A stretch of DNA of 64,000 bases, from NCBI RefSeq assembly GCF_009914335.1, contig NZ_CP043925.1, forward strand, positions 1,116,001 to 1,180,000, read 5' to 3'. The stretch's first letter is position 1; each line of letters begins with the position of its first letter. Of the stretch, positions 47,646-59,164 are shown piece after piece. The translations under genes were made by a program, and so were the position numbers. This DNA is from Proteus columbae (lineage in GTDB: Bacteria; Pseudomonadota; Gammaproteobacteria; Enterobacterales; Enterobacteriaceae). Under the pieces are notes generated by a model. The model saw only the letters and a program-made list of their open reading frames with translations, ran no database searches and was not told the origin of the DNA.

Positions 47646-48344
47646 TTGGAGATGTTAAGTGAATACGAATGGCAAGCTATCATACTAAGCCTTAAGGTAT
47701 CGACTGTCGCAGTTATTATCAGTCTACCTTTTGGCATTTTTATGGCTTGGCTTTTAGTTAGGGTACGTTTTCCCGGTAAATCATTGCTGGATAGCATTAT
47801 CCATTTGCCTTTAGTTCTGCCACCTGTTGTGGTCGGTTATCTTTTACTGATCAGTATGGGGAGACGCGGATTTATTGGTGAATGGTTGTATAACTGGTTT
47901 GGTTTTAGCTTTACCTTTAGTTGGCGAGGCGCAGCACTTGCATCCGCAGTAGTTGCATTTCCACTGATGGTAAGAGCAATTAGACTAGCATTAGAAGCTG
48001 TCGATCAACGCATGGAGCAAGCGGCGAGAACCTTAGGGGCTTCGCCATTGCGAGTCTTTTTTACTATCACGTTACCTTTGTCTATGCCAGGGATCATCGC
48101 AGGAATTGTGTTGGCATTTGCGCGCTCATTGGGAGAATTTGGCGCAACAATCACTTTCGTCTCCAATATTCCGGGGGAAACAAGAACCATTCCTCTGGCA
48201 ATGTATACCTTGATTGAAACACCGGGTGCGGAAATGGATGCCGCCCGTTTATGTGTGATTGCAATTATTTTGGCGCTCGTCTCTTTAATGGCTTCAGAGT
48301 GGCTAACTCGTTGGGGTCGTAAAAGATTGGGGGGCGTATGCTAG
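47646..48344 (+). CDS. modB: Molybdate ABC transporter permease ModB
   Basis: The 232-aa inner-membrane protein has about five helices and the ABC permease EAA loop [40 protein letters not shown] is typical of ModB. Two starts are possible: TTG at 47646 (AGGA 9 nt upstream) and ATG at 47652 (GGAG directly adjacent, so poorly spaced). I kept TTG. It overlaps modC by 7 bp. Confidence 0.96.
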   Translation: MEMLSEYEWQAIILSLKVSTVAVIISLPFGIFMAWLLVRVRFPGKSLLDSIIHLPLVLPPVVVGYLLLISMGRRGFIGEWLYNWFGFSFTFSWRGAALASAVVAFPLMVRAIRLALEAVDQRMEQAARTLGASPLRVFFTITLPLSMPGIIAGIVLAFARSLGEFGATITFVSNIPGETRTIPLAMYTLIETPGAEMDAARLCVIAIILALVSLMASEWLTRWGRKRLGGVC

Positions 48345-49402
48345 AGATGAATTTTAAACAGACGCTAGGATCACTGCGTCTGGAAGTAAATACTGAACTG
48401 CCAACAGAAAGTATTACGGCAGTTTTTGGTTTATCTGGTGCGGGTAAAACTTCACTGATTAATGTGATTGGCGGGTTAACCAAACCAGATTCAGGGCGGA
48501 TTGTATTAAATAATCACACACTGGTTGATACTGAAAAGAAAATTTATCTGCCACCTGAAAAACGTAAAGTGGGTTATGTATTCCAAGATGCACGGCTGTT
48601 TCCTCATTACACAGTGAGAGGAAATCTGCTTTATGGTATGTCACCGACAATGAAAGTGCAGTTTGATCGCATTATTTACTTATTAGGCATCGAACATTTA
48701 CTTTCGCGTTTTCCTATCACCTTATCAGGCGGTGAAAAGCAACGTGTTGCTATTGGACGAGCGTTGCTGACAGCTCCTGATATTATGCTAATGGATGAAC
48801 CTTTAGCATCGCTTGATTTACCGCGTAAACGTGAGTTACTGCCGTATTTAGAAAAGCTCTCTCAAGATGTACAAATTCCTATTTTGTATGTGAGCCATAG
48901 CCTTGATGAAATTATTCGACTTGCAGATAACGTTATTGTGATGGATGCAGGAAAAATTAAGGCGACAGGTAAGCTGGAAGATGTATGGGCAAGTAGTGCA
49001 TTACGTCCTTGGTTACAAAAAGAGACGTTAAGCAGTATTGCCAATGTCATGGTGGTAGAACACCATAGTCATTACGATATGACGGCAACGGCTTTTGGTA
49101 ATCAAGTGTTGTGGTTGCCTCAAATAGAGGCGAAAATCGGTCGTGATGTGCGTGTGCGTATTGATGCTTCTGATGTGTCATTAACAACGACTCGCCCATC
49201 CAATAGTAGTATTCGTAATATTTTGCATATGAAAGTGGTTGAAACCATTAAAAATGATGGCCAAGTTGATGTGAAACTTGTCAATGATGGCAATTATTTA
49301 TGGGCGAGGATCACGCCTTGGGCAAAAGATGAATTAAATATCCAAGAAGGGCAATGGCTTTATGCGCAAATAAAAAGTATTTCGCTAAGTCGCCATCTTT
49401 GA
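48338..49402 (+). CDS. modC: Molybdate ABC transporter ATP-binding protein ModC
   Basis: The 354-aa protein has Walker [10 protein letters not shown], signature [16 protein letters not shown], Walker [14 protein letters not shown] and a C-terminal Mop/TOBE domain (about 290-352). It powers molybdate import through ModB. It ends modABC and is followed by a bidirectional terminator shared with the convergent ybhA. Confidence 0.97.
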   Translation: MLEMNFKQTLGSLRLEVNTELPTESITAVFGLSGAGKTSLINVIGGLTKPDSGRIVLNNHTLVDTEKKIYLPPEKRKVGYVFQDARLFPHYTVRGNLLYGMSPTMKVQFDRIIYLLGIEHLLSRFPITLSGGEKQRVAIGRALLTAPDIMLMDEPLASLDLPRKRELLPYLEKLSQDVQIPILYVSHSLDEIIRLADNVIVMDAGKIKATGKLEDVWASSALRPWLQKETLSSIANVMVVEHHSHYDMTATAFGNQVLWLPQIEAKIGRDVRVRIDASDVSLTTTRPSNSSIRNILHMKVVETIKNDGQVDVKLVNDGNYLWARITPWAKDELNIQEGQWLYAQIKSISLSRHL

Positions 49403-49424
49403 TTTTTTAGTTGTATTTGTTGAG

Positions 49425-49455
49425 AAAAAAACCTCATCTTTGATGAGGTTTTTTT
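49425..49455. terminator. Bidirectional terminator between modC and ybhA
   Basis: AAAAAAACCTCATC (49425-49438) and GATGAGGTTTTTTT (49442-49455) form a perfect stem with A and T runs on either side. Confidence 0.94.
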
Positions 49456-49479
49456 CTTTTGGGTGATGTAAAAATAGGG

Positions 49480-50301
49480 CTAAGACAGAATATATTTATG
49501 GATAGTCTCTGCAATACCTGGTTGTGAGTTTACTTTTGTGACCATTTTGGCGCGTGCTTTTACTTCATCTGAGGCATTACCCATTGCAACACCTAAGCCC
49601 ACATGTTCTAACATACTAAGATCATTAAAATTATCACCAAAGGCAATAACATCATTCATACTCATGCCATTTGCTTCAACCCAGCGTTGTAAACGACGAC
49701 CTTTGCTGTTGCCTTTTTTGGCGATATCAACTTGATCAATCCAAGACCATTCACACTCTAAGCCCACTTGTTGCTCAATTTTCTCAACTAAAGTACGCAA
49801 TTCATCGTGATCAGGCGTTGTAGTGGCTATTTTCCAAATTGCATTAACATCATGCATGGCTTTATAGAAATCATCGACTTTAACGAGATTAGGGCGTTGT
49901 GCGATAGGTAATGTTTCTGACCATTTTAAAGTGCGTTGAACAGGGGAGGATAATTGGTCATAAAGCATTGCATCGTCGGCATAAACCAAGTGATGGATAT
50001 CGGTTTGTTTAACGAGATCTAATACAGCTCTGGTTTCTTGTGTAGTTAGTGGATCAGACTCTAATACTTTTTTACCAATATAATCATAAAGGTAAGTTCC
50101 ATTACAGCAGATTGCAGGGGTATCAAGATCGAGCGCTTGATAGAATGGATGAATAGCAACATGATGACGACCTGTTACAATTAAAACTTTAACGCCTGCT
50201 TTTCTTGCAAGATTGAGTGCTTCTAAAGATTCTGGCAGGATACGTTTTTGGTCATCAAGCAGTGTGCCATCAAGATCCAAAGCAATAACGCGATATGACA
50301 T
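49480..50301 (-). CDS. ybhA: HAD-family pyridoxal phosphate phosphatase YbhA (Cof type)
   Basis: The 273-aa protein has HAD motif I VIALDLDGTLLDD (residues 5-17), motif II IVTGRHHVAIHPFYQAL, and motif IV FGDNFNDLSMLEHVGLGVAMGNA. The type IIb (Cof) cap lies between. E. coli YbhA dephosphorylates PLP, among other phosphoesters. Position between modC and pgl is the same as in E. coli. Confidence 0.93.
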   Translation of the reverse strand: MSYRVIALDLDGTLLDDQKRILPESLEALNLARKAGVKVLIVTGRHHVAIHPFYQALDLDTPAICCNGTYLYDYIGKKVLESDPLTTQETRAVLDLVKQTDIHHLVYADDAMLYDQLSSPVQRTLKWSETLPIAQRPNLVKVDDFYKAMHDVNAIWKIATTTPDHDELRTLVEKIEQQVGLECEWSWIDQVDIAKKGNSKGRRLQRWVEANGMSMNDVIAFGDNFNDLSMLEHVGLGVAMGNASDEVKARAKMVTKVNSQPGIAETIHKYILS

Positions 50302-50450
50302 AAATAAGCCCCTTGATAGTATTAAGATGCAATGGTGTTGATGTTACACGTTAACCAATAAAAGATAAACTAGCTTAATCGTTACAATTAAACGTTAGTT
50401 ATTATATTATTCTTTATAAATCAATGGGTAATGTGTTTTAAGGAGAAGGG

Positions 50451-51440
50451 ATGAAACAGGTAGTCTACGTAGCAAGTCCAGAGAGTCAGCAAATTCATGT
50501 TTATGCGTTAAACACCGAAGGTGAAATGGATTTATTGCAGGTTGTTGAGGTTGCAGGGCAAGTGCAACCAATGATTGCAAGTGCTGATGGAAAATACCTT
50601 TATGTGGGTATTCGTCCTCATTTTAGTGTGGTGACATTTGCGATAGCTTCTGATGGTCAGTTAGAACAAAAGGCGACAACGTCAATTCCAAGCACGCCTG
50701 TCCATTTATGCTTAGATAAAACAGGGCGCTTTTTGTTTGTTCCTTCTTATCATCAGGGTAATTTAGCTGTTTTACCTATTAATGCGAAGGGGATCCCTCA
50801 ATCACCTATTCAAATTATTGAAGGCTTAAATAAGCCTCATTCATCTAACATCGATTGGAATAATAAACAACTGATTGTGCCTTGCTTAGGTGAAGATCAT
50901 ATCCGTTTATTTGATTTATCAGAAGACGGTCGTTTAACAGAAGCGGGTACTGACGAGCTAACAACAGCACAAAATGCAGGTCCTCGCCATATGGCATTCC
51001 ATCCTAATGGTGATGTGTTTTATTGCCTTAATGAATTAGATGCGACAATCAATATATATCGTCGTATGGGTGATTTATATCGCTTAATGCAAACGGTGGA
51101 TATCGTCCCTGAAACTTTCAACAGTACTCGTTGGGCGTCAGATATTCATATTACACCAGATGGTCGTTTTCTTTATGCAAGCGAACGTTCTGAAAGCTTT
51201 ATTTGTGCGATGACAATTTCAGAAGCGGGCGATTATTTGCAACCTGTGGGTTATTACCCTACACAAACACAGCCTCGTGGCTTTAATCTTGATAATACCG
51301 GAAATTATCTGATTTCTTGTGGTCAAAAATCAGATTTTGCATCGGTTTCTCGTATTGATAAACACACTGGTGCATTAACTGAGTTAGCGTGTTACCCAGT
51401 AGGTAAAGGCGCTATGTGGGTTACCGTTGTGACGAAGTAA
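50451..51440 (+). CDS. pgl: 6-phosphogluconolactonase (YbhE, beta-propeller type)
   Basis: Pgl hydrolyses 6-phosphogluconolactone in the oxidative pentose-phosphate pathway. The 329-aa protein (331 in E. coli) has seven-bladed propeller repeats with ASADGKYLYVGIRP, HMAFHPNGDVFYCLNELD and DIHITPDGRFLYASERS. AGGAGAAGGG precedes the ATG. It is divergent from ybhA. Confidence 0.96.
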   Translation: MKQVVYVASPESQQIHVYALNTEGEMDLLQVVEVAGQVQPMIASADGKYLYVGIRPHFSVVTFAIASDGQLEQKATTSIPSTPVHLCLDKTGRFLFVPSYHQGNLAVLPINAKGIPQSPIQIIEGLNKPHSSNIDWNNKQLIVPCLGEDHIRLFDLSEDGRLTEAGTDELTTAQNAGPRHMAFHPNGDVFYCLNELDATINIYRRMGDLYRLMQTVDIVPETFNSTRWASDIHITPDGRFLYASERSESFICAMTISEAGDYLQPVGYYPTQTQPRGFNLDNTGNYLISCGQKSDFASVSRIDKHTGALTELACYPVGKGAMWVTVVTK

Positions 51441-51450
51441 AGATTACTGT

Positions 51451-51490
51451 AAACCTCTAGCAAAATATTTCCTTGCTAGAGGTTTTATTT
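51451..51490. terminator. Bidirectional terminator between pgl and bioA
   Basis: AAACCTCTAGCAA (51451-51463) and TTGCTAGAGGTTT (51473-51485) form a 13-bp perfect stem followed by TATTTTTT; it serves two convergent genes. Confidence 0.93.
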
Positions 51491-51502
51491 TTTATAAAAG
51501 GT

Positions 51503-52789
51503 TTATGAGAGATTAACAACTTTCTCAATAGTTTGAGTGAGTTTAGTGAGGTTTTCTGGCGGCATAATAAATGGCGGCATAATATAAATCAGCTTACCAA
51601 AAGGTCTTATCCAAACGCCTTCAGCAACAAAGATTTTTTGTAATTTTGCCATATTAACAGGCTCATGCATTTCAACCACACCAATCGCGCCTAATACGCG
51701 TACATCTTTAACACTTTTAGCCTGTTTTAACGGTAATAGCTCGCATTTTAATTGTTTTTCAATTTCTGCAACTTGGTTTACCCAATCACCTTTTGCTAAT
51801 AGAGATAAACTGGCGTCTGCAACAGCACAAGCCAAAGGATTTCCCATATAAGTAGGACCGTGCATAAAGCATCCCGCATCACCTTGACTGATGGTTTCGG
51901 CAATATGACGCGTAGTTAAGGTTGCTGATAAGGTCATATAACCACCCGTTAATGCTTTACCTACACACATTATATCTGGCGATATTTCAGCATGTTCACA
52001 GGCAAACAGCTTACCTGTTCGACCAAAACCAGTGGCTATCTCATCTGCAATGAGTAGTACATCAAACTCGTCACACAGTGCTCTTGCATGCTTTAAGTAT
52101 TCAGGATGATAAATTCGCATTCCACCAGCACCTTGAACAATGGGTTCAAGCATAACGGCAGCAATTTCTTGATGATGTTGCTCTAGTGTTGAGCGTAATG
52201 AGTGGATATCAGCGGGCTCCCATTCTTCATAAAAACCTGTTTTTGGCGCATCCACAAAGAGATGATTAGGCAGATAACCTTTGTAAAGACTGTGCATGGA
52301 GTTATCTGGATCACACACTGACATGGCACCAAATGTATCGCCATGATAGCCCTGTTTTAACGCCACAATACGTTGGCGTTTTTCACCTTTAGCCTGCCAA
52401 TATTGCAAAGCCATTTTAAGCGCAACTTCAACAGCAACCGAGCCAGAATCTGCGAGAAATATGCATTCAAGAGGCGCTGGTGTTATCGCTAATAATTTTC
52501 GACAAAGTGATACTGCTGGTGGATGAGTAATGCCACCAAACATCACATGAGACATATTGTTTAGCTGTGTTGTAACGGCATTATTGAGTTCTGGATGATT
52601 ATATCCATGAATTGCTGCCCACCATGAAGACATTCCATCAATCAGTTTTCTACCATCGGCCAAGACTAATTCAACGCCTTTTGCACTGACGATAGGGTAA
52701 GCAGGTAAAGGATTACTCATCGAAGTGTATGGATGCCAAATGTGGCGTAAATCGAAAGCGATATCTTCAGGTGTCATTATATTTTTCAC
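51503..52789 (-). CDS. bioA: Adenosylmethionine-8-amino-7-oxononanoate transaminase
   Basis: BioA makes 7,8-diaminopelargonic acid from KAPA, using SAM as amino donor. The 428-aa PLP enzyme has [35 protein letters not shown], and the PLP lysine in [20 protein letters not shown]. The start may be the ATG four codons later (52777), which gives the E. coli-like MTPEDIAFD. It is divergent from bioBFCD with a BirA-type operator in between. Confidence 0.97.
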   Translation of the reverse strand: MKNIMTPEDIAFDLRHIWHPYTSMSNPLPAYPIVSAKGVELVLADGRKLIDGMSSWWAAIHGYNHPELNNAVTTQLNNMSHVMFGGITHPPAVSLCRKLLAITPAPLECIFLADSGSVAVEVALKMALQYWQAKGEKRQRIVALKQGYHGDTFGAMSVCDPDNSMHSLYKGYLPNHLFVDAPKTGFYEEWEPADIHSLRSTLEQHHQEIAAVMLEPIVQGAGGMRIYHPEYLKHARALCDEFDVLLIADEIATGFGRTGKLFACEHAEISPDIMCVGKALTGGYMTLSATLTTRHIAETISQGDAGCFMHGPTYMGNPLACAVADASLSLLAKGDWVNQVAEIEKQLKCELLPLKQAKSVKDVRVLGAIGVVEMHEPVNMAKLQKIFVAEGVWIRPFGKLIYIMPPFIMPPENLTKLTQTIEKVVNLS

Positions 52790-52796
52790 TTAATCA

Positions 52797-52828
52797 TGTA
52801 AACCAATGGTGATCAATTTTAGTTGACA
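52797..52828. promoter_or_regulatory. BirA-type biotin operator
   Basis: Half-sites TGTAAACC (52797-52804) and AGTTGACA (52821-52828) are separated by 16 bp, the spacing of E. coli's bioO (TGTAAACC-16-GGTTTACA). The right half-site has diverged at two positions. It lies between the divergent bioA and bioB starts, so biotinyl-AMP-BirA would repress both. Confidence 0.8.
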
Positions 52829-52880
52829 TGATAACCCTATTATTTAAACTGGCAATCACTTTTAAACAGGAGATTGTATT

Positions 52881-53918
52881 GTGAGCGCACTAAAACGTTG
52901 GACACTAAAAGAAGCCAGAGCATTGTTTGATATGCCATTTTTAGATTTGGTTTTTCAAGCACAACAAGTTCATCGTCAACATTTTGACCCTTCACAAATC
53001 CAAGTGAGCACTTTGCTTTCTATTAAAACAGGGGCTTGTCCTGAAGATTGTAAGTATTGTGCCCAAAGCGCGCGGTATAAAACGGGATTAGAAAAAGAGC
53101 GCTTAATGGAAGTACAGCAAGTGATTGAATCTGCGAAAAAAGCAAAAGCGGCAGGTTCAACACGTTTTTGTATGGGTGCGGCATGGAAAAATCCGCATGA
53201 GCGCGATATGCCTTACCTTGAGCAAATGGTAAAAGAAGTTAAAGCGCTGGGTATGGAAACCTGTATGACACTCGGCAAATTAGATGATTCACAAGCTAAC
53301 CGATTAGCAGATGCAGGACTGGACTTTTATAACCACAACCTTGATACCTCACCTGAATTTTACGGCAGTATCGTGACAACACGCACCTATCAAGACCGTT
53401 TAGATACGCTTGATAAAGTGCGTAATGCGGGTATTAAAGTGTGTTCTGGCGGAATTTTAGGGTTAGGCGAGGAAGTTAAAGATCGCGCTGCAATGCTGGT
53501 GCAATTAGCCAATTTGCCACAGCCTCCTGAAAGTGTACCTATTAATATGCTTGCCAAAATAAAAGGGACACCACTTGCAGATAATGAGGATGTCGATCCT
53601 TTTGATTTTATTCGTACTATCGCCGTTGCTCGTATCATGATGCCGCGTTCTTATGTGCGTCTTTCTGCTGGGCGAGAGCAAATGAGTGAACAGACACAAG
53701 CATTTTGCTTTATGGCTGGGGCTAACTCTATTTTCTACGGTTGCAAATTATTAACGACAACCAATCCTACTGAAGATAAAGATCACCAATTATTCCGCAA
53801 GTTAGGCCTAAATCCAGAGCGGTTAGCGGTATCAATGGGCGATAATCAGCAAGAAGAAGCGCTAATGCACGCTGTTGCTAATAAAGACACTGAACAATTT
53901 TATAACGCGGCACTGTAA
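52881..53918 (+). CDS. bioB: Biotin synthase
   Basis: This radical SAM enzyme inserts sulfur into dethiobiotin. The 345-aa protein has Cys53, Cys57 and Cys60 in [13 protein letters not shown] for the [4Fe-4S] cluster, at the same positions as in E. coli. The start is GTG at 52881, with CAGGAGA upstream (52867-52873). Its TAA overlaps the bioF ATG (TAATG). Confidence 0.98.
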   Translation: MSALKRWTLKEARALFDMPFLDLVFQAQQVHRQHFDPSQIQVSTLLSIKTGACPEDCKYCAQSARYKTGLEKERLMEVQQVIESAKKAKAAGSTRFCMGAAWKNPHERDMPYLEQMVKEVKALGMETCMTLGKLDDSQANRLADAGLDFYNHNLDTSPEFYGSIVTTRTYQDRLDTLDKVRNAGIKVCSGGILGLGEEVKDRAAMLVQLANLPQPPESVPINMLAKIKGTPLADNEDVDPFDFIRTIAVARIMMPRSYVRLSAGREQMSEQTQAFCFMAGANSIFYGCKLLTTTNPTEDKDHQLFRKLGLNPERLAVSMGDNQQEEALMHAVANKDTEQFYNAAL

Positions 53919-55081
53919 TGAGCTGGCAAAACTATTTAGATGAAAAACTTAATGTGCGTAGAAATACGCCATTATGGCGAAAACGCCAAGTGATAAATCA
54001 TTCTAATGGGCGCTTTCTAACCACGATATCAGGCGAAAAGTATCTTAATTTTTCAGGCAATGATTATTTAGGTATTAGCCAACATGCCGATGTGATTAAC
54101 GCATGGCAACAAGGTGCGAATGAATATGGTGTGGGGAGTGGCGGTTCAGGGCATATCACAGGGTTTACACAAGCTCATATGCAATTAGAACAGCATCTTG
54201 CAGATTGGTTGGGTTACGATAATGCGCTGTTATTTTCATCAGGTTATAGTGCCAATCAGGGCGTTATTTCGGCATTACTTGAAAAAGAAGATATCATTAT
54301 TGCTGATAAACTTTGCCATGCTTCATTAATGGAAGCAGCCGCATTATCACCCGCCACGTTGTGGCGCTTTTTGCATAATTCGCCAGATTCTTTATCTCAA
54401 CGACTCAATAAAACGTCTGCTAATAAAATCCTAGTGGTGACAGAAGGGGTATTTAGCATGGATGGCGATCAAGCGCCATTAAGAGAAACTGCATTAATAA
54501 GCCAAAAGCATCATGCTTGGTTAATGGTCGATGATGCGCATGGTATAGGTGTTTTAGGTAAACAAGGCCAAGGCAGTTGTGATGACGTGGGTATTAAACC
54601 TGAATTATTGGTTGTAACTTTTGGTAAAGCTTTTGGAGTGAGTGGGGCGGCTGTGCTTTGCAACAAGCCAACTGCTGAGTTTTTTGAACAATATGCTCGC
54701 CATCTCATTTACAGTACCTCAATGCCACCGGCACAAGCTGTGGCTTTAAATTCCGCACTGAATGTGATTAAGCAAGCTGATAGTGAGCGGGAATATCTTC
54801 AACAATTAATTTATACCTTTCGCCAAGGTGTTGCTTCGCTCCCTATTAAATTATTGCCTTCGCAAACTGCTATTCAACCCGTTATTATTGGTGATGAACA
54901 ATTGTGCCAAACACTTTCAGATTATCTGCAATCTAAAGGGCTTTGGGTAAAAGCAATCTTTCCACCTACCGTACCTCCTCAAAGTGCACGTTTACGAATA
55001 ACGTTAACGACTCGCCATCACCTTTCAGATATTAAGCTGTTAATCGAGACGCTTCATGCTTTCTTCAGTCAAAACAGATAA
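53918..55081 (+). CDS. bioF: 8-amino-7-oxononanoate synthase (KAPA synthase)
   Basis: BioF condenses pimeloyl-ACP and alanine. The 387-aa PLP enzyme has [37 protein letters not shown], and the PLP lysine in [12 protein letters not shown]. It overlaps bioC by 26 bp. Confidence 0.97.
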   Translation: MSWQNYLDEKLNVRRNTPLWRKRQVINHSNGRFLTTISGEKYLNFSGNDYLGISQHADVINAWQQGANEYGVGSGGSGHITGFTQAHMQLEQHLADWLGYDNALLFSSGYSANQGVISALLEKEDIIIADKLCHASLMEAAALSPATLWRFLHNSPDSLSQRLNKTSANKILVVTEGVFSMDGDQAPLRETALISQKHHAWLMVDDAHGIGVLGKQGQGSCDDVGIKPELLVVTFGKAFGVSGAAVLCNKPTAEFFEQYARHLIYSTSMPPAQAVALNSALNVIKQADSEREYLQQLIYTFRQGVASLPIKLLPSQTAIQPVIIGDEQLCQTLSDYLQSKGLWVKAIFPPTVPPQSARLRITLTTRHHLSDIKLLIETLHAFFSQNR

Positions 55082-55820
55082 ACAACGTATAGCTCAAACA
55101 TTTAGTAAAGCTGCGATTCATTATGATAATCATGCCAATATTCAGCGCTATAGCGGCAATAAATTAATGGATTTAACACGTCATGATAGTGGCAACATTG
55201 TGTTAGATGCAGGGTGTGGAACGGGATATTTCAGTCAAAAATGGAAGCAACAAGGCAAGTTTGTTATTGCGCTTGATTTATCACATTCAATGTTACAAGT
55301 GGCAAAACAGCAACAGCGAGCCCATGGCTATCTACAAAGTGATATAGAGCACTGTGCGATTACGCCACAAAGTGTGGATATTGTTTTTAGCAATTTAGCG
55401 ATGCAATGGTGTGATGATTTATCTGTTGCCGTTAAAACGTTAATGAACACTGTAAATGTGAAAGGATCACTTTATTTTTCAACACTTGCCACGTCGACAT
55501 TACAAGAAGTCAGAGACGCTTGGCAATCGCTTGATAAGCATGAACATGTTAATCCCTTTTTATCCCCTCAAGATATCGAGAAAGCCTGTGCCGGTTTTCA
55601 TTGCCAATTTTCTACCGAAACTGTCACAGAACAATATGATTCATTACATGCGCTCTTTGCTTCTTTGAAGGGCGTTGGTGCCAATTTTGTGCAAGGTGAT
55701 CGCCAAAAAGGCTTGATGACACGACAAAAACTCCATGCATTAGAAAATGTATGGAAAACAGAGTCAGGAAAATATTTACTCACTTATCAAATTGTTATAG
55801 GAAAAATATCTCATGGCTAA
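55056..55820 (+). CDS. bioC: Malonyl-ACP O-methyltransferase
   Basis: BioC methylates malonyl-ACP to start pimelate synthesis. The 254-aa SAM-dependent protein has motif [14 protein letters not shown] and the family-typical [20 protein letters not shown]. Its start lies inside bioF (26 bp), and its end overlaps bioD by 8 bp, so translation is coupled. Confidence 0.95.
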   Translation: MLSSVKTDKQRIAQTFSKAAIHYDNHANIQRYSGNKLMDLTRHDSGNIVLDAGCGTGYFSQKWKQQGKFVIALDLSHSMLQVAKQQQRAHGYLQSDIEHCAITPQSVDIVFSNLAMQWCDDLSVAVKTLMNTVNVKGSLYFSTLATSTLQEVRDAWQSLDKHEHVNPFLSPQDIEKACAGFHCQFSTETVTEQYDSLHALFASLKGVGANFVQGDRQKGLMTRQKLHALENVWKTESGKYLLTYQIVIGKISHG

Positions 55821-56496
55821 AATATGGTTTTTAACAGGTACAGATACCGAAGTGGGTAAAACGGTTGTGAGTAGCGCATTATTACAATGTGCGGCACATC
55901 AAGGATATCAAACTGCGGGCTATAAACCTGTTGCATCAGGAAGTGAGTGGCTAAATGAAGGTTTACGTAACTCGGATGCGTTAACATTGCAAAAATTCAG
56001 CACAGTAAAATTAGAGTATCACCGCGTTAACCCTTATTGCTTTGAAACGCCGACATCGCCGCATATTGTCAGCCAAGAAATGAATCAGCCTATTGATTTT
56101 GATGTGATGTCAGAAGGCTTGTCTTACTTAAAGCAGCAAGCTGATTGGGTTTTAGTTGAAGGTGCTGGTGGTTGGTTTACTCCACTGTCAGAAAATCAAT
56201 TTTTCTCTGATTGGGCTATCAATGAAAAGCTATCTGTTATTTTGACTGTAGGTGTTAAATTGGGTTGCATTAATCATGCGTTATTAACGCAACAAGCAAT
56301 TATTCAGTCTGGTTTAACATTGGCGGGTTGGGTTGCAAATGAAGTTGAACCTGCGGGGCGATATCAGAAAGAATATTTGGCAACATTAAAACAGCATATT
56401 AAAGCACCACTCTTAGGTAAAATACCCTATTTAAATGAAGTAAAAGAGCATAATTTCACTCCTTACCTTGATCTTTCTTGTTTAAAACTAAGTTGA
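55813..56496 (+). CDS. bioD: Dethiobiotin synthetase
   Basis: BioD closes the ureido ring of dethiobiotin with CO2 and ATP. The 227-aa protein has the P-loop TGTDTEVGKTVVS, YKPVASGSEW, and the VEGAGGWFTPLS segment. It is the last gene of bioBFCD. Confidence 0.96.
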   Translation: MAKIWFLTGTDTEVGKTVVSSALLQCAAHQGYQTAGYKPVASGSEWLNEGLRNSDALTLQKFSTVKLEYHRVNPYCFETPTSPHIVSQEMNQPIDFDVMSEGLSYLKQQADWVLVEGAGGWFTPLSENQFFSDWAINEKLSVILTVGVKLGCINHALLTQQAIIQSGLTLAGWVANEVEPAGRYQKEYLATLKQHIKAPLLGKIPYLNEVKEHNFTPYLDLSCLKLS

Positions 56497-56637
56497 TAGA
56501 CCGTTTTTAAGTAAATTATAAAAGTCTATTTTTTATACCAATAAAAAAATAAAAAAAATAAATTTCGTCAATTTTGAGGGATATTTTAAGATGGAAAAAA
56601 AGACGTAACCTACCGAGAGATAACAACTTTGTGTAGT

Positions 56638-56659
56638 TATCCACTATTCCTGTGGATAA
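56638..56659. promoter_or_regulatory. Pair of inverted DnaA boxes
   Basis: TTATCCACt (56638-56646, 8 of 9 to the consensus) and TGTGGATAA (56651-56659), which is the perfect box TTATCCACA on the other strand. They are arranged head to head with a few bases between. Confidence 0.65.
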
Positions 56660-56915
56660 CCTTGTGTATTACCATTATAAAAATACGCTAAATAGAGAGA
56701 ACACAAGGCATTGCTAAAGATTGGCGTTATTCTCAACTTTTATTTTTAATTCTTATATATCAATTAATTAAATAAAATCAATAGAGAGACTGGTGTTGGT
56801 GTGTTCCTTTGAATAATTCATTAAAAAGGGGGTTGCTTTTTGGAAAAATCCCAGTTCCAAAACTGGGGATAACTTATGCTAATTATTCAGACAAATTTTA
56901 TCAGATAGAGATTGA

Positions 56916-56935
56916 AGCTGGATTTTTATCCAGTA
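56916..56935. promoter_or_regulatory. LexA (SOS) box of uvrB
   Basis: AG-CTG-GATTTTTATC-CAG-TA has the CTG-N10-CAG core. The right half TTTTTATCCAGTA is identical to that of the E. coli uvrB SOS box as I remember it. It lies about 30 bp before the uvrB start. Confidence 0.85.
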
Positions 56936-56966
56936 TTATAGGGAGGGTCAGCGAGGAGAAGAAAAT

Positions 56967-58976
56967 ATGAGCAAAGATTTCAAACTGCATTCTGAATTTA
57001 AACCAGGTGGTGATCAACCTGCCGCTATTGCCTCACTCTGTGAAGGATTAGATGATGGTCTTGCTCATCAAACTCTTTTAGGGGTAACAGGTTCAGGTAA
57101 AACTTTTACGATTGCCAATGTGATTGCCAATCTAAATCGTCCGACTATGGTGTTAGCGCCAAATAAAACATTGGCGGCACAGCTTTATAGTGAGATGAAA
57201 GAATTCTTCCCTGAAAATGCAGTGGAATACTTTGTTTCTTATTATGATTATTATCAGCCAGAAGCGTATGTTCCAAGCTCTGATACCTTTATTGAAAAAG
57301 ATGCTTCTGTTAACGAACATATCGAGCAAATGCGCTTATCTGCTACTAAAGCCTTGCTAGAACGTAAAGACGTCATTGTGGTGTCATCCGTGTCAGCCAT
57401 TTATGGTTTAGGTGATCCCGATAGCTATTTAAAAATGATGCTTCACCTGACTAACGGCATGATAATCGACCAGCGTGCCATTTTACGCCGTTTAGCTGAC
57501 TTACAATATACTCGTAATGATCAAGCCTTTCAGCGGGGCACATTTCGTGTCCGTGGTGAAGTGATTGATATCTTTCCTGCTGAATCTGATGATTATGCAT
57601 TACGTGTTGAACTATTTGATGAAGAAGTCGAACGCCTTTCACTGTTTGACCCTTTAACGGGGCAAATTCACTACAATGTGCCTCGTTTTACTGTTTATCC
57701 TAAAACGCACTATGTCACACCTCGTGAACGTATTCTTGAAGCGATGGAAGAAATCAAAAAAGAACTCGCAGATAGACGCAAAGTACTTTTAGCTAACGAT
57801 AAACTTGTTGAAGAACAACGGGTGACACAGCGTACTCAATTTGATCTCGAAATGATGAATGAGTTGGGATATTGCTCCGGTATTGAAAACTATTCACGCT
57901 ATTTATCAGGTAGAGGCCCCGGTGAGCCACCACCAACCCTATTTGATTACCTTCCTGCTAACGGTTTACTCGTAATTGATGAATCACACGTTACTATTCC
58001 TCAAATTGGTGGAATGTATAAAGGCGACCGTTCCCGTAAAGAAACCTTAGTTGAATATGGCTTCCGTTTACCTTCTGCGCTTGATAACCGTCCATTACGT
58101 TTTGAAGAGTTTGAGGCGTTAGCACCACAAACGATTTATGTTTCAGCAACACCGGGTAAATATGAACTTGAAAAATCGGGTGATGAAATTGTTGAGCAAG
58201 TTGTAAGACCAACAGGTTTACTTGATCCGATTGTTGAAGTGCGGCCTGTGGCAACACAAGTTGATGATTTACTTTCTGAAATTCGTATTCGTGCAGCGAA
58301 AAACGAACGTGTATTAGTAACAACACTGACAAAACGGATGGCAGAAGATTTAACGGAATATCTTGAAGAGCACGGTGAACGTGTTCGCTATTTGCACTCT
58401 GATATTGATACGGTTGAGCGTGTCGAAATCATTCGTGATTTGCGCTTAGGTGAGTTTGATGTATTAGTGGGTATCAACTTACTCCGAGAAGGTTTGGATA
58501 TGCCAGAGGTCTCTTTGGTGGCGATCTTAGATGCTGATAAAGAGGGTTTCTTACGTTCAGAGCGTTCATTGATTCAGACAATTGGTCGTGCGGCTCGTAA
58601 TCTTGAAGGTAAAGCGATTTTATATGGCGATAAAATTACCGATTCAATGGCAAGAGCAATAAGTGAAACTGAACGTCGTCGTGAGAAACAGCAACAGTTT
58701 AACCTTGAGCACGGCATTGTGCCTAAAGGATTAAATAAGAAAGTTGGTGATATTCTCAAGATTGGTCAGCCTTCTCAGGGACGCAATAAAAAAGGGCACA
58801 AAGCAATAGAGATTCATGATAATTATCCGTTGTTATCAACGGCTGAATTGGAAAAAGAGATCCAACGTTTAGAAGCCGAAATGTATCAATATGCAAAAGA
58901 TCTTGAATTTGAGAAAGCGGCGAGTACTCGTGATAAGTTGCAAGCGTTACGTGCTCAATTTATTGCTAACTCTTAA
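56967..58976 (+). CDS. uvrB: Excinuclease ABC subunit B
   Basis: UvrB verifies DNA damage in nucleotide-excision repair and loads UvrC. The 669-aa protein has Walker A GVTGSGKT (residues 39-46), the beta-hairpin region [21 protein letters not shown], helicase motifs through [28 protein letters not shown] and QTIGRAARN, and a C-terminal UVR domain ([24 protein letters not shown]). The length is close to that of E. coli UvrB (673 aa). Confidence 0.98.
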   Translation: MSKDFKLHSEFKPGGDQPAAIASLCEGLDDGLAHQTLLGVTGSGKTFTIANVIANLNRPTMVLAPNKTLAAQLYSEMKEFFPENAVEYFVSYYDYYQPEAYVPSSDTFIEKDASVNEHIEQMRLSATKALLERKDVIVVSSVSAIYGLGDPDSYLKMMLHLTNGMIIDQRAILRRLADLQYTRNDQAFQRGTFRVRGEVIDIFPAESDDYALRVELFDEEVERLSLFDPLTGQIHYNVPRFTVYPKTHYVTPRERILEAMEEIKKELADRRKVLLANDKLVEEQRVTQRTQFDLEMMNELGYCSGIENYSRYLSGRGPGEPPPTLFDYLPANGLLVIDESHVTIPQIGGMYKGDRSRKETLVEYGFRLPSALDNRPLRFEEFEALAPQTIYVSATPGKYELEKSGDEIVEQVVRPTGLLDPIVEVRPVATQVDDLLSEIRIRAAKNERVLVTTLTKRMAEDLTEYLEEHGERVRYLHSDIDTVERVEIIRDLRLGEFDVLVGINLLREGLDMPEVSLVAILDADKEGFLRSERSLIQTIGRAARNLEGKAILYGDKITDSMARAISETERRREKQQQFNLEHGIVPKGLNKKVGDILKIGQPSQGRNKKGHKAIEIHDNYPLLSTAELEKEIQRLEAEMYQYAKDLEFEKAASTRDKLQALRAQFIANS

Positions 58977-59003
58977 TTAGAGAAATTAAGTTCACAAACT
59001 AAT

Positions 59004-59042
59004 AAAGGGATATCCGTATTTTTACAGGGATTATCCCTTTTT
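59004..59042 (+). terminator. Terminator after uvrB
   Basis: AAAGGGATA (59004-59012) and TATCCCTTT (59032-59040) form a stem followed by TTATC. Confidence 0.8.
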
Positions 59043-59164
59043 ATCTTCTATCTTCCATTTTTTGCCTTGTTTGATATTCCCTTAATGGCGTTCAACTGTT
59101 TAAATACCACCACAAACAAAGCGTCAATTATTTACAAAGATAAAAAAGACATTAAGGATAGTGA

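Larger units (their letters stand above)
56497..56966. other. bioD-uvrB intergenic control region
   Basis: The 470-bp region contains two inverted DnaA boxes (56638-56659), a hairpin CCCAGTT/AACTGGG (56850-56867), and a LexA box (56916-56935). There is no obvious strong terminator after bioD and no gene. Confidence 0.75.
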
